A stretch of DNA of 21,462 nucleotides from Larix sibirica. Taxonomy: Eukaryota; Streptophyta; Pinopsida; Pinales; Pinaceae. Of this stretch, positions 8,786 to 18,900 are shown one piece after another. The notes under the pieces are model-generated. The model did not search any database. It had not been told where the DNA came from and saw only the letters and a program-made list of their open reading frames with translations. The stretch is taken from positions 2,520 through 23,981 of the forward strand of contig NWUY0300016898.1 of assembly GCA_004151065.3 (NCBI GenBank). The letters run 5' to 3'. A program made the translations under genes and the position numbers. Within the stretch, counting starts at the first letter, position 1. Each line of letters starts with the position of its first letter.

Positions 8786-10669
8786 TTATCTTTCCACGTT
8801 TAGGGGAATGGGTGCATTCATTGGATCGCCGTCAGCCTTTGAATTTTCTGTTTGAGCTGCCGAATTATGTGCATCCTCTGACTCTGATGCTGGAGAAATC
8901 GCAATATGAGTTTCTGCTGTAAGAATGTTAGACAAAGGAAATGTCGACTCTTCCTGCCGAGGGGACCAACCCTGTGGAGGAAGAGAGTTTGCAACAGAAT
9001 AATGCATAGGACTCAAAACTGGCGACACTGAAGCTTGAGCATTCGATGGTGGCGTGTCAAATTTGATCCAAGAGGGTGAACTCACAGCTGGTGATCCTGG
9101 TTCATGACCCAAAGGAACCAATCTGGGTGAAGCATCTCTCGAATCTTGGCCAACGTATCGTCTAGGATAAACCTTATCATCACAGAGCTCATAGAAATTT
9201 CCCGTGCGAACCTCCTGACAAAGAGAACAAACACTGCAGAAAAGCCACTGCACTAAATCTGTCACATTAGGCTGCCCAAAACAAAAGCCATTCCCAGGTA
9301 GGCCAAACCTCTTCCGCATCTGAATCCTCCAAAATCCACCATAAAGTAGCCCAAACACGCAAAGAATTATCCCAGTGATACCAAGAGCTTCCCGAATATT
9401 CTCATTATCAATATTGACAGCAGCCAAGGTGAAAACCCAGTATGGGGCCATGCACAACAAAATGAAGGTCACTATGTGCACATACATGTTCCCGAATCCT
9501 AGCCTATCCATGTTCCACCCAAAAACACAGAACCCACAAAATGTTGAAAAAAATGCAAGAGAACGATCACTCCAGCAGTCAAATAGACCTCCCTGCCATT
9601 CCGGTTTTGGTTCCATTCTTTTACTCTGTCTTGAAAGAAAAGAGTATCTCCTTTCAAGCAGCATGGATGTAGGTTTTCCATTTACAGAGTTATCACCTGT
9701 CTGAGTAAGGTCTGCATGAGCCTCCAAATCACCTTCAATTTCGTAATCCTTTCCGAGAGGACTGAGGATGAGATAGAGACCAGCTGCAGCAGGGGCACCT
9801 ATTGCAACAGCAACGCACAAACCCACTCCAATTGCCGGACGCTGTGATCTCTTATACCCCCAATTGAGACCACAGAGCGCATACTGCGCAAAACAATTCA
9901 CTTGCAGAAGTAGCACGACTACCATCATGTGTGCCCACTCATGAGGTTTGTAAGTCCCATTTTTGCAGTAGACCTTTCTAAGATAGACAATATCTTTTGA
10001 TTTCCATCTATAGAGAAGTGAAAGATGATAACAACGCTGTGGGTGTTGATAAAGGCACATCATGGTAAAGAGAGCATTTAGAATTTGATTATTCACCTCA
10101 AACAAGGCATCCCTGTCACTCTTTTTAGGCAGGGCCTTATTAAGAAGGCCAACCATGACCAGAAAAAGCATAGCTCCAGATACTGCCACAGCAATTCCCC
10201 ATATCAACAGTGCCAAATTCTTCGGATTTCGCAGCCATTCTTTCACTGCCGCCTTCAGAAACACCCACCTAATTTCCCCAACAAAAGGCACTTTAACGCC
10301 ATCCTTGAAGCCATGGAGAGGCTCCACCGGAGTCGGCGTAGATCGCGATATCCCATCTCTTTCATTGGCTATCCTTTGAAATGTTGCGGAAGGTGAAACA
10401 AGAAGAATCGGAGCGCCTGGCTTCGGAAAGCCTGGTTTTCTGGGAGGCTTAATGCAGTACTTAAAAAGTGATCTCTTAGGCTTCTTCGGTACTCGTGCTT
10501 TATTCTCTGCACCTTCTAACTGTCCACTGCTTTCTAAGAGTCCTCTTTGAGAAGACACATCAAAAGATGACCCAATTGTCTGTTTGTTTGAACTGAGGGA
10601 TATTTCGGAGAAGGATCTGTAATCCTCTGTCTTGCTTTGATCACTTCCTCTATTTTGGGCAGTCTCCAT
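8786..10669 (-). CDS. PLAC8-family multi-pass membrane protein, 627 aa, single exon
   Basis: This is the one intact gene in the window. Residues 1-60 are Ser/Gln-rich and probably disordered. Residues 61-90 form a basic conserved block (KKPKRSLFKYCIKPPRKPG). Hydrophobic, membrane-spanning stretches lie at about 151-176, 246-268, 279-303, 396-418 and 429-446. The Cys-rich PLAC8 domain covers about 357-493 (GLFDCWSD... GFCVFGWN... and CSVCSLCQEVRTG, the family's CxxCQExR signature). Residues 500-627 are a Pro/Ser-rich tail with repeated SP pairs, possible phosphorylation sites. PLAC8 proteins in plants have been linked to cell-size control and metal transport, but this long subfamily is poorly characterised, so no function is assigned. 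The start METAQ is the first Met of the open frame. Location in a membrane is inferred from the hydrophobic segments. No frameshift or stop was seen. Confidence 0.93.
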   Translation of the reverse strand: METAQNRGSDQSKTEDYRSFSEISLSSNKQTIGSSFDVSSQRGLLESSGQLEGAENKARVPKKPKRSLFKYCIKPPRKPGFPKPGAPILLVSPSATFQRIANERDGISRSTPTPVEPLHGFKDGVKVPFVGEIRWVFLKAAVKEWLRNPKNLALLIWGIAVAVSGAMLFLVMVGLLNKALPKKSDRDALFEVNNQILNALFTMMCLYQHPQRCYHLSLLYRWKSKDIVYLRKVYCKNGTYKPHEWAHMMVVVLLLQVNCFAQYALCGLNWGYKRSQRPAIGVGLCVAVAIGAPAAAGLYLILSPLGKDYEIEGDLEAHADLTQTGDNSVNGKPTSMLLERRYSFLSRQSKRMEPKPEWQGGLFDCWSDRSLAFFSTFCGFCVFGWNMDRLGFGNMYVHIVTFILLCMAPYWVFTLAAVNIDNENIREALGITGIILCVFGLLYGGFWRIQMRKRFGLPGNGFCFGQPNVTDLVQWLFCSVCSLCQEVRTGNFYELCDDKVYPRRYVGQDSRDASPRLVPLGHEPGSPAVSSPSWIKFDTPPSNAQASVSPVLSPMHYSVANSLPPQGWSPRQEESTFPLSNILTAETHIAISPASESEDAHNSAAQTENSKADGDPMNAPIPLNVER

Positions 10670-11050
10670 TATCAGCTTATTGAAAGAAAAATTGCCAGGA
10701 CTATAATTTTTCTGCTTAATACAAGGTTAATAATCTTATAGAATTCCCTATCTCTGTATCAAGGAACCCAACAAGGCAATATCAAGGGGATATACCTGCC
10801 ATTAACTATGGAATTCTTTTGACTAAGACTACCTGACAATAATATATCAATCACACATAGTTGTCATCTTATTACAGATCTCTACAGGCCAAAAGCCTAT
10901 AAAAATTTCTTGACCCAATATCAAATATCAAGCATGCCTGACTATCATGAAAGTCAAACATTCTGCAAGGAACAAAAGCAACAAAAGCCCTATCTAGATT
11001 TGGGAAACTTACTAAACAATTATCAGGTAGACATGGCTGCCATTCAGTTC
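10670..11050 (-). other. Possible spliced 5' leader of the PLAC8 gene
   Basis: Upstream of the ATG, the gene strand carries intron-like signals. A pyrimidine-rich acceptor (TTTTGTTCCTTGCAG) has its AG at 10964-10963. A donor (GGCAG|GTATATCC) has its GT at 10795-10794, and an acceptor (TTAAGCAG) lies at 10714-10712. They would bound a leader exon at 10962-10796 and an 84-nt intron. These are consensus matches only; there is no transcript evidence. Confidence 0.3.
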
Positions 11051-11640
11051 TGCTGCTCTACAGGACAAAACCCTCTCTAAACTTAGGGATCCAAAACAAA
11101 AACATATTACGCAGGTCATTCAATTCTGGGCGCACAAACAAATGGCATTGGTTGCAAGCCTGTGAAAAACCAGCAATTTTCTCACCTGTGTAGAAGAACC
11201 CCTCTCCGAAATAAGCCTTAAATTGCAAATCCCTCTTCAGCATCATTCATCAAACAGCTTCCATGGCCACCGACCTCCACGGAATGCTTAATTCCTTTTC
11301 TATCCTATTGATCCAACTTTTAAACAAATAAGTCAATCCTTCCGAGCTTTATTGTTTAATAGTGCCACCTACCATTTTTACCTTTCGTTTCTCTTCTTCT
11401 TGGAAGCTGACTTTGTCCATCATGGCAGTTTGTTCATTGATATTGGCTTGTTTTTTACCTCGAAATTTCAGTCGATTTTTCATGCCACTTGGCCATAACT
11501 GGGTCCTCCACGTGCCCTAGGAACTTTTGGCAATGCTACTGGTAAGCAACAGGAAATGTTCTGTCCTAGCCTATAAGTATTAATCTGTTCTCAATAAAAT
11601 CAGATCTGTGATTTATTCCATCTGATTTATTCCTTAATTT
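11051..11640. other. Upstream region of the PLAC8 gene, probable promoter area
   Basis: Nothing coding is supported here. A minus-strand open frame at 11058-11246 (62 codons) has no recognisable domain. A palindromic CACGTG lies at 11509-11514. Sequence becomes strongly AT-rich beyond about 11640. Confidence 0.35.
11509..11514. promoter_or_regulatory. G-box core CACGTG
   Basis: A perfect G-box hexamer in context CCACGTGCC, about 840 bp upstream of the PLAC8 start codon. In plants bZIP and bHLH factors bind this core. A six-base site occurs by chance every few kb, so a regulatory role is only possible. Confidence 0.25.
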
Positions 11641-12295
11641 ATTGATATTTTGCATAGTAAACAATAAATTGAGAGATATGAAATGGGTTAACGTTTAAGA
11701 ATGAGGTAATTCCTATCTAGTAAAATTGTAGAGAATTTTTTATTTTGTAAAATTAGAATTTAGTTTTTTTATTGAGATTTTGATAGTAAAAATAGATTCA
11801 GTACTCTAAAATAATTGTAAGATACTTAAAATTCTAAAATTTGATAATTATAATTTGGATTTTGAAAAATTATGACCAAAATTTTCAAAATTTTAATTAA
11901 AAATTTTTTTTATTCGGACTCAAATCAAGTCGCAGATTTTTTAGATTATGCAAAATTTTTAAACTATGCATATGATTATATTTGATTAAGTTTAATTTTT
12001 ACTTTTAATTTATTTTCTAATAAATTAAGATTTAACATAATTTAAAATAGTTGATTAAATCATAGCGAATAAAAAATTTTGTAACTAAATCTTATTAAAA
12101 ATGATAGAAATTTAATATCATTATAACTTTTTAATCAAATTTTATACTAGGTAAATCTTATCGACATTACCAAAAATTCAACCAACCGTTAAATGAATAG
12201 AAACTCTTTACTTGGTAGCACTTTAAATGAATAGAAACGGTATACAAACAGATATTACCAAAAAATCAACCAACCAATGAATTATTATTTATAGT
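11640..12295. other. AT-rich intergenic spacer
   Basis: Long runs of A and T without coding potential. Two short direct repeats sit near its right end: ttaaatgaatagaaac at about 12189 and 12222, and attaccaaaaa.tcaaccaacc at about 12166 and 12255. They may be remnants of a small repeat adjoining the LINE insertion. Confidence 0.5.
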
Positions 12296-12299
12296 CCGG

Positions 12300-12847
12300 A
12301 TTAAAGGGGGACTATCCCAAGGAATATCTCAGGAACAATTCGGATTTTTACAGCAAAGATTGATATTTGATGCGCATGAGACTCTTCATTCAACAAAGAT
12401 TAAGAAATTGGATACATTGATCTTAAAACTCGATTTGGTCAAGGCATATGACTTAGTGGATTGGTCATTTCTCAAACTTTTGTTATTAAATGTTGAACTG
12501 GATTCCAATATTACTCAGTGGATCATGGGATATATTTCATTTGCAAATTTTGTAGTTCTACTTAATGGTAGTCTCACTACTTTCTTCAAGACCACTAGGG
12601 GACTACACCAGGAATGCCCTATGTCTCCATTACTTTTTATCCTACTTTCTTCAAGGCCACTAGGGGACTACACCAGGGATGCCCTATGTCTTCATTACTT
12701 TTTATCCTGGTTATTGAAGGCCTTAGTTGCCTTATTCTTCAAGCAAAGGTTGAAGGTAAGATAAATGGCATCAAAGTCTCCCATAATCATTTCATTACCC
12801 AAGTGCTATTTGTTGATGACGTATTCAGTTTTGGCATTGGAAAATAG
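12300..12847 (+). pseudogene. LINE reverse transcriptase domain, frameshifted by an internal duplication
   Basis: EQFGFLQQR opens the domain. LDLVKAYDLVDWSFL is the first palm motif, whose D (LVKAYD) is one of the catalytic aspartates. TRGLHQGCPMSSLLFIL is the RT 'GxxQGxPxSP' block. LFVDDVFSFG carries the catalytic FVDD box. The first half is in the frame of 12360 and the second in the frame of 12614, and the switch coincides with a 65-bp tandem duplication. An intact domain would copy element RNA into DNA at the nick. Confidence 0.88.
12579..12708 (+). repeat. 65-bp tandem duplication inside the RT domain
   Basis: Copies at 12579-12643 and 12644-12708 both run from actttcttcaag to tttttatcct with four or so substitutions. 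The unit encodes the TTRGLHQ(E/G)CPMS block, so the RT signature occurs twice, once in each frame. 65 is two modulo three, which accounts exactly for the frame change. Confidence 0.95.
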
Positions 12848-13012
12848 CAAGAATGGCTTCATTATAAATACATTTTGGATACATTTTTCCATGCGTTGGG
12901 GATGATGATCAACTATCTTAAGTCTTGTTTATACTCTCTCAATCTGGCAGAGGAGATCCTAAATCGGCTTCAGGACATTTATCCTTTGGATCTTCGGGAT
13001 CTTAATTCTTGA

Positions 13013-14222
13013 TTGTCATACTTAGGGTATTTTTTAAAACCAAATGCATATTTAGTCAATGACTGGATATGGCTTGTCAATAAGGTTGAGAAAAAGATTT
13101 CTTGTTGGATGCATCGAAAATTGTCAATGGGTGGTCAATTGACCTTACTCAACTTAGTCCTGGCAAACTTACCTATCTACTGGTTTTCACTTGCTAGGGT
13201 ACCATCTTCCATCCTGTGCAAGATCAGGAAATATTTCTTTAATTTTCTTTGGAAGGGGTCCCATGAATATCTAAGTTGTCACTTGGTCTCATGGGAACGC
13301 ATTTCTACTACAAAGAACAGTGGTGGTTGGGGTATTCGCAATATTTACTAGGTAATTACAGGGCATTGCATTTAAAGAGCCTGTGGAGAGGCCTTAATAT
13401 AATGATTTATGGGGGAAGATAATTAGAGATAAATACCTATTTCAAACCTTGGTCATTAACTGGATTAGAAAGGTAAATAAGAAAGTGAATCGTTGCTCAT
13501 CTATTTGAAAAGGGGTGGTGGAGGTCTTTCCATTGTTGAACTGATCGCTGACTTGGCACGTTGGTAATGGTTATCAAGTGAGGGTGAGTATGGACCCAAT
13601 CCTTGGATCATCACATATAGGATTACTCTCATCCACCCTTCTGCAAGCCTTACATCAGCACAAGGTAACATTTCTTAATCAGGCTTTAAATCGAACCGAG
13701 GACCAACAAGAGAGCACTACTGGATACCGGCTCATGATATAAACCTTACAGGGGAAGAAGTGATTGAATGGAACTTATATATTTTGGGACTGTCACATGC
13801 AAGTATTTATCTTAATGAGGAACTAGATCATATTCATTGGTCATTTGGTTTTGGTTATGGGTCGCTTACTACAAATTTGGCATGAGGCAATAGCTACAAA
13901 AGCACCCTGGGCACAATTTTGCGGGTGGAATAATTTATTGTGGAAATGGAATATACTCGTTAAGATTATGGTATTCATGTGGCTGGCACTCAACAACCGG
14001 ATCATCACAGGAGATCGATATAGAAGACATGGCGGTATTGAACCAACAATTTGTTCATTATGTTTTGGGGCATACGAAACCATTAATCATCTTTTCACTC
14101 AATTCCCATTCACTCTACAACTTTGGGATGATATCGCTAACAGGTTTAGTCATCCGGGCATTTGGTCAGGTAAAAATTTACATGATTGTTTGACAAATTG
14201 GTACAGAAGACATAAAATGTAG
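13013..14222 (+). pseudogene. LINE ORF2 linker and zf-RVT domain remnant
   Basis: YLGYFLKPNAYLVNDWIWL, then KISCWMHRKLSMGGQLTLLN and FFNFLWKG, are the conserved post-RT blocks. After a stop-rich gap (13352-13840) the zf-RVT block is clear: ATKAPWAQFCGWNNLLWKW, then VFMWLALNNRIITGDR and a zinc knuckle ICSLC followed by ETINHLF. CSLC plus His fits the expected metal ligands. The gap between the two has many stops and shifted frames. Confidence 0.82.
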
Positions 14223-14273
14223 ACTTCATATCTGTTATTTTTCCTTTGGGGCCTTTGGCGTCTTTGCAATTCG

Positions 14274-14855
14274 GTGTTATTTGATTATAAGTCTTATAAT
14301 TTGTATGGGGGTGTTGCCCACATCCTTCATTTTATGAAAGATTATCATGGGAAACTTCCATCTTATGACATCATCCACCGAGAGCCACCGATCTTTGAAT
14401 ATTCTACTTATGTGGGCTTTTTCGACAGTGCTGCCCAGTTGAGCATTTGTGGGGCAGGATGCATGCTTATTATGGATCAAGATAATCATTTGGAGATGCA
14501 TTTTGGTTGTGGTGGGGGCAGTAACTCCTAGGTGGAACTACTTTCCCTAAGGGGTTTATTATACTTGGCAAACATATTTGGGATCAATAGGATTGAGGTC
14601 TATGGAGACTCCTTGGCAATCATCAAATGGGTTGCTAGAGAATACAGGCTACAAGTACCAAAACGGATATATTGGAAACAAAGGATAAAGACTTAAATTC
14701 TTAAATCTTTTGAAGACATCAGTTTTACTCACGTGGACAAATCATTTAACATGAGAGCAGATACTCTATCAAAGAGGGGTCTGGTTAAGGAGGAAGTTTG
14801 GGCGTACATTTGTCATTATAGGAACAGATTGGTTATAGAAGAAATAGATGCCTGA
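14274..14855 (+). pseudogene. LINE C-terminal RNase H domain
   Basis: In one frame throughout: YVGFFDSAAQ carries the first catalytic Asp (FDSA where FDGA is usual), CGAGCMLIM follows, then VELLSL with the catalytic Glu. VYGDSLAIIKW carries the second Asp, and DKSFNMRADTLSKRG the last. It ends at a TGA at 14853-14855. Two in-frame stops (TAG at 14529-14531 and TAA near 14694) break it, yet all four catalytic acidic positions survive, so decay is moderate. Confidence 0.85.
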
Positions 14856-15240
14856 ATTTACTGAACATACATCATCTTTAGTATTTTTTTTGCCACATTA
14901 TAATTAGTATATAGATTTTTTGATACAAGATATAGCACAATATTATAATAGTTTGGAATGATAGAATTTGAATGTAATTCAATAGAACATTGTTTAACAT
15001 CATAAGTAAACAGTTCTAGACAGAGACTAAGAAGTAGACTACAGTAATTATGATCAAATTTATGTGCCACAAAGGGTGATATGTAAACAGTCAAACAGTA
15101 TTTTGTCTGAGGGACAAGATCCAATTGTGTAGTTTATTTGATTCAATTTTATGAATAGCAAGAAACGCTTTTTTCTTTTGGAAAAAAAAAAGAGATAGAT
15201 AATCATTTTGATCAATATAATAATAATAATAATAACAACA
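14856..15240 (+). other. LINE 3' non-coding end with (ATA)n tract
   Basis: AT-rich sequence after the RNase H stop, with a short A-run at 15182-15191 and an (ATA)n microsatellite at 15217-15235. Plant LINEs commonly end in poly(A) or short (TAA)-type tracts, so this may be the element end. Confidence 0.5.
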
Positions 15241-16680
15241 AAGTTACCCCAGATCCGGGTGACACAGAGATGAGCACGCGTCTACATCCCACTAGAAACG
15301 AGCACGTGGAAGCGAGCATTTGTCGACAAGGGGCCCCAAGCCAACACTTAGATCAAGGCGGCAATGATGGTTTAATACAGGTCGAGAGGATGGGAGCTAG
15401 TGCATTCACTCCCCACACTCAAGCAGTCGCGTCAACGAAGGAGTTTGGGCCAAGAGGTACCTACCTCATTAATTCATCCTCATCCCCCATGTGACAACCA
15501 TGTGCATTTACTTCAGCTACAGAGATAAGGCAAGCAAGATGGATCGAAACGGTATTGGCATCTGGACAGACGTTCTAGCTACTTCTTGGTCAAGCTCTGA
15601 AGTTCTTGCCATTGCTCTGGTTAGTGTAGTCCCCAGTTGGTAGGTCTCCATGACGAGACCACGAGGAACACCGAGAAGGGGTGGCAACAGTCGTGGTGTT
15701 GGAAGGAGCACCAGAAACAACTCAGATTGGGTAGCCATGGATGGTTATGCTGGCGGTGTCTCTGGCTCAACTCGCGGCCTAATTGATATCTAGGAAGCGC
15801 ACAGAGTTTCGACAATTCTGGCCTTGGGGCGGCAAGGAGGAAGAATTAACTATTATTGGTTGATAAAGAACATGATGAGCACCCTTGTGGAGGAAATGAT
15901 GGCCAACTAGAATGTTAACAGGGCCATGCTTCAGGACATAAGAACCAATATAGTCAAACCGGGGGAGTGGCTCGAGCTTTTAGACTCCAGCTTTGCTTGG
16001 GAAAACTAATCCTTGGGGCGCAGCAATGAACACGATGGCTTGCAGCAGGAAGTTGGACATGGCAGGAATATTGGGCACGTTGGCAGTTCGTCGATTAGTG
16101 ATGCTCCCATTGCCACTTATGGTCATCACCTTGGGGTCGGGGTCACCTTGGGAGCCTCCTCACAACCTCCACCCTTCTCAGTGCCATCCACCATGGACCC
16201 GCTGCAGCACAAGAGAAATAGGGAGCAGGAGGAGGGAAACGCTTCTCCAGGCCGTAAAGCAATGACACAGTCTCCACAACTCCCTACTCAGAGCTTGGAT
16301 GATGATTTCTATGGTGGCTGCCCCATCTTGGAGGAAACGACTGACCTCCCTTATGCAGAAGCAAGTTCCTAGGATGGACGCAGTGGCACCGGGTTACCTT
16401 TGTAACACTCAGTTTCTCTGTTTCAATTTACTTTACTGTTTGTTTTTTAGTCATATAATTAAGAATGTTATGTATGAACTGAATCAGAACCAAAACTATA
16501 GTTATGTCGGGCTGCCCTATATGGGTTATTTTTGTCACATAAATAGCTTTTTTCAGCATTTTTGATCACTTGGGATGGTGGCTTCACTACCTCCAGCCAC
16601 CCCAACATGCTGACAGACATGTAATTTTTGAATCTCGGATATAATACACCGATGCAGCTTTACAAAAAAATAATAATAAC
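15236..16680 (+). mobile_element. Retroposon-like unit with coding-like remnant and TAA tail
   Basis: A block clearly richer in G and C than its surroundings, bounded on the left by the (ATA)n tract and on the right by an oligo(A)/(TAA) tail (acaaaaaaataataataac, 16662-16680). Plus-strand text in several broken frames looks protein-like. It has an Arg/Gly-rich piece (MTRPRGTPRRGGNSRGVGRS, from 15650) and a helical piece (LVEEMMAN, stop, NVNRAMLQDIRTN). A Pro/Gln/Ser-rich piece ends SLDDDFYGGCPILEET with a stop near 16372. The last 110 bp before the tail resemble a LINE 3' end. I infer a non-autonomous or heavily truncated LINE relative. I cannot name a family, and no target-site duplication was found. 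Confidence 0.45.
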
Positions 16681-16856
16681 ATATAAGTTCATGACTCGAT
16701 TTTTAACCAATTTAGTGAATAAAAACAAAACATTAAAAGTAACATAAAACTATCATATTTAACAAATTCATTGAAAAACAAATAGCGTACAACTATCAAA
16801 TTCTTGGATTTTTTAATTATTCTTTTATATATTTTTATTAGCAAGTGATTTAAATA
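16681..16856. other. AT-rich spacer
   Basis: No coding potential. It ends with the left copy of a 13-bp target-site duplication at 16844-16856. Confidence 0.5.
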
Positions 16857-17157
16857 TTATTTTTTCCTCGTAAAATACTTCACAATTTATTAATTGTAAT
16901 AAATCGCATGGTATAGAGGCTTGAAGCCATTATAATCTGTAGCTACCAAGCAAAACCTTGTCATGGTTAAAAAAACCATTCAAAAAGACCCATAAAGGGC
17001 TCAGTTTGAACACGCCTGAGAAGCTGCATAATCATCTCTAAAGTCCACAAAACTGATCAAAAGTTGTAAAGTTCAAAAACAAGCCCTAAAAGCAGGATAA
17101 ACAAAGTTGTTCAAAGAAGATATCAAGTCCATTATCTATGTAAATATTCAAAATAAC

Positions 17158-17796
17158 TCATAAAGGCTCATTAGGGAAAGGTCTTAGATCCATCTCTAGC
17201 AGGTGATCAATGTTTGCTTCCCATAAAATCCAGTTGCCAGAAGGGACAAACATACCCTTCTTCAATAGACTGTCAACAAGAGAGTTGTGTTCTCTATAGA
17301 TGTGTTTGAAGCTAATCACTTCAAATAAATCAGATATATGCCTCAATTCTTCTTAGGTTGCCTATAGATGGATATTCTTTGGGGCCCTTTTGAAAGACAT
17401 CCAATCAACAACCAATTTTGAGTTTCCAAATACTTGAAGCTTGCTGATGCCTTTTGAAAGTGCTAGCAACATGAGCAGTTTGAGCGCCTATAACTCAGCA
17501 CTAGTATTAGTACAACAACCCAAACTTGCAACAAATCTAAAGTGAATATGCTCAAACATATGAACCACACCACCAGCTCCACCAACACGGGGATCCCCTT
17601 GAGAAGCACCATCGAAAAATGCCCAACACATCTCTCTATTGATTGTCTCCTCAACCACACTCCTTATTCTTGGTTTGTCAGCAATCTGGGGGAATAAATT
17701 GAGAGTGACCAAACTCCTCAAGTCATAATAAGAAGGGGGCAAGATCACATCATCAAAAACATTCTTATTATGGGCAAGCCAAGTTCCCCAGATCAA
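17158..17796 (-). pseudogene. RNase H domain of the truncated LINE, catalytic Asp replaced
   Basis: Minus-strand text: IWGTWLAHNKNVFDD, then CWAFFDGASQGDP with the first catalytic Asp, GAGGVVHMF, and TNTSAEL with the catalytic Glu followed by a stop. ALKLLMLLALSKGISKLQVF comes next. FGNSKLVVDW has Asn at the second catalytic Asp. VISFKHIYREHNSLVDSLLK follows, with Asp kept as 'VDSL'. The family uses this domain to remove element RNA during second-strand synthesis. The D-to-N change alone would probably abolish activity. Confidence 0.8.
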
Positions 17797-18006
17797 AAGA
17801 GTAGGAAGGGATTGAAAATTCCTTTAGAGGCCTGAGGTGAAGCAATTCCTTACAGCATCAGTGATTAGAAGCCCATTCCAATTGAAATTGACCCCTAAAC
17901 TGTGAGCAGCAAGTGACCACATATGTTTAATGTAAGGACAATGGATAAAAAGGTGGTCTATGTCCTCATTACTTTCTTTGTATAGAGGGCAGCGCCCAGG
18001 ACCAAA

Positions 18007-18900
18007 CTAGAATCTTCGAATCATAATATCCCACACATGAATTTTTTTGTTCAAGACCATCCAGAGGAACAATTTGACTTTAAGAGGGAAATTCAAGTTC
18101 CAAATTAAAGCATTCCACCAAGGAGCCTCAGGTCTATCTTCTTCTTCTCTAAACACTTTGTAACCAAGTTGTGGCTTGTAGGAGCCATCGACTTCATTCC
18201 TGCACCACATTAAGGAATCCTCCTCATCTTTAAGATTAATATGTCAATCTGTCAGATTTTTTGTATATCTAAGTCAATTGTATATGTCCTCCGTGTTGAA
18301 ACCCAAATCCTCAACTTGCATCCAAGCTTGAGAAAATATGGAAGAGTTGGTACAATCTCCAACTTGATACAAGAAAATATTGCCTTGTTCTCTTAAGGAC
18401 TAAATCATATGTTCTGGAAGTTTGTGTTCCAAGCTTCCAATCCAAGGATCAGAGCCTACCTAAAGTATTATGTCATTTCCAACCCTCCAAACAAGCCAAG
18501 TTCCAATTAGACCAAAACTATTAATGAGGGTCCTCCACATGGAAGACACATTTTTTGTGTCTTTATACCTAAGTCTGATCCATTCCTCTATGGATAGAGG
18601 AGAAATATACTTTTGTACCACAACCTTAACTCAAAGGCCCTCATTGTTAGTAATCCTCCAGGTACCCCTGGTAGCTAAAGCCTTAGCGAAACAAGCATGC
18701 TTTTTTAATCCCCAGCTACTCTAGTCCGTGGGACATGCCAGCTTATTCCAAGCCACTCAGGAAAAAGACTTATCCTCCATATTGCTTTTCCACAAGAAAT
18801 TGTAGTAGATTTTTCTAATATGTTCTAAAGTACCCGCAGGGACAAGGGCAATAGAAATCCAAAAGACAGGAATAACTTCTAGCATAGATTTTATCAATAT
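18007..18900 (-). pseudogene. LINE ORF2 post-RT region and zf-RVT remnant
   Basis: The reading from 18900 to about 17830 stays largely in recognisable LINE order with scattered stops: thumb-like block, a WVAW-like strand, the SLMWCRNEVDGSYKP linker, then zf-RVT. The catalytic FVDD box is absent because the element is truncated 3' of it. Confidence 0.78.

Larger units (their letters stand above)
12296..15240 (+). mobile_element. L1-type LINE, 5'-truncated, RT to RNase H with 3' tail
   Basis: The plus strand reads through the ORF2 C-terminal two thirds of a plant LINE: RT (12300-12847), linker/thumb (13013-13351), zf-RVT (13845-14222), RNase H (14274-14855), then a non-coding 3' end closing with an (ATA)n tract at about 15217-15235. 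Endonuclease and ORF1 are absent, as expected from incomplete reverse transcription. Frames are broken by stops and shifts, so it is inactive. The left border near 12296 is where RT-like text begins and AT-rich DNA ends. No target-site duplication was found. Confidence 0.85.

Noticed and set aside
9375-9704. Plus-strand 109-codon open frame inside the PLAC8 gene
   Set aside because: Antisense shadow of a strongly supported coding exon; no domain of its own.
11550-11640. Possible LTR end (ctataagtattaatc... ctcaataaaatc)
   Set aside because: It resembles a TATA-plus-polyA layout, but I found no second LTR, primer-binding site or TG...CA ends.
14858-15124. Minus-strand 88-codon open frame after the LINE
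   Set aside because: AT-rich 3' non-coding end of the LINE; no domain and no support on that strand.
15517-15815. Two overlapping minus-strand open frames in the GC-rich unit
   Set aside because: Antisense to the more protein-like plus-strand Arg/Gly-rich text; Leu/Pro-rich composition expected of a shadow frame.
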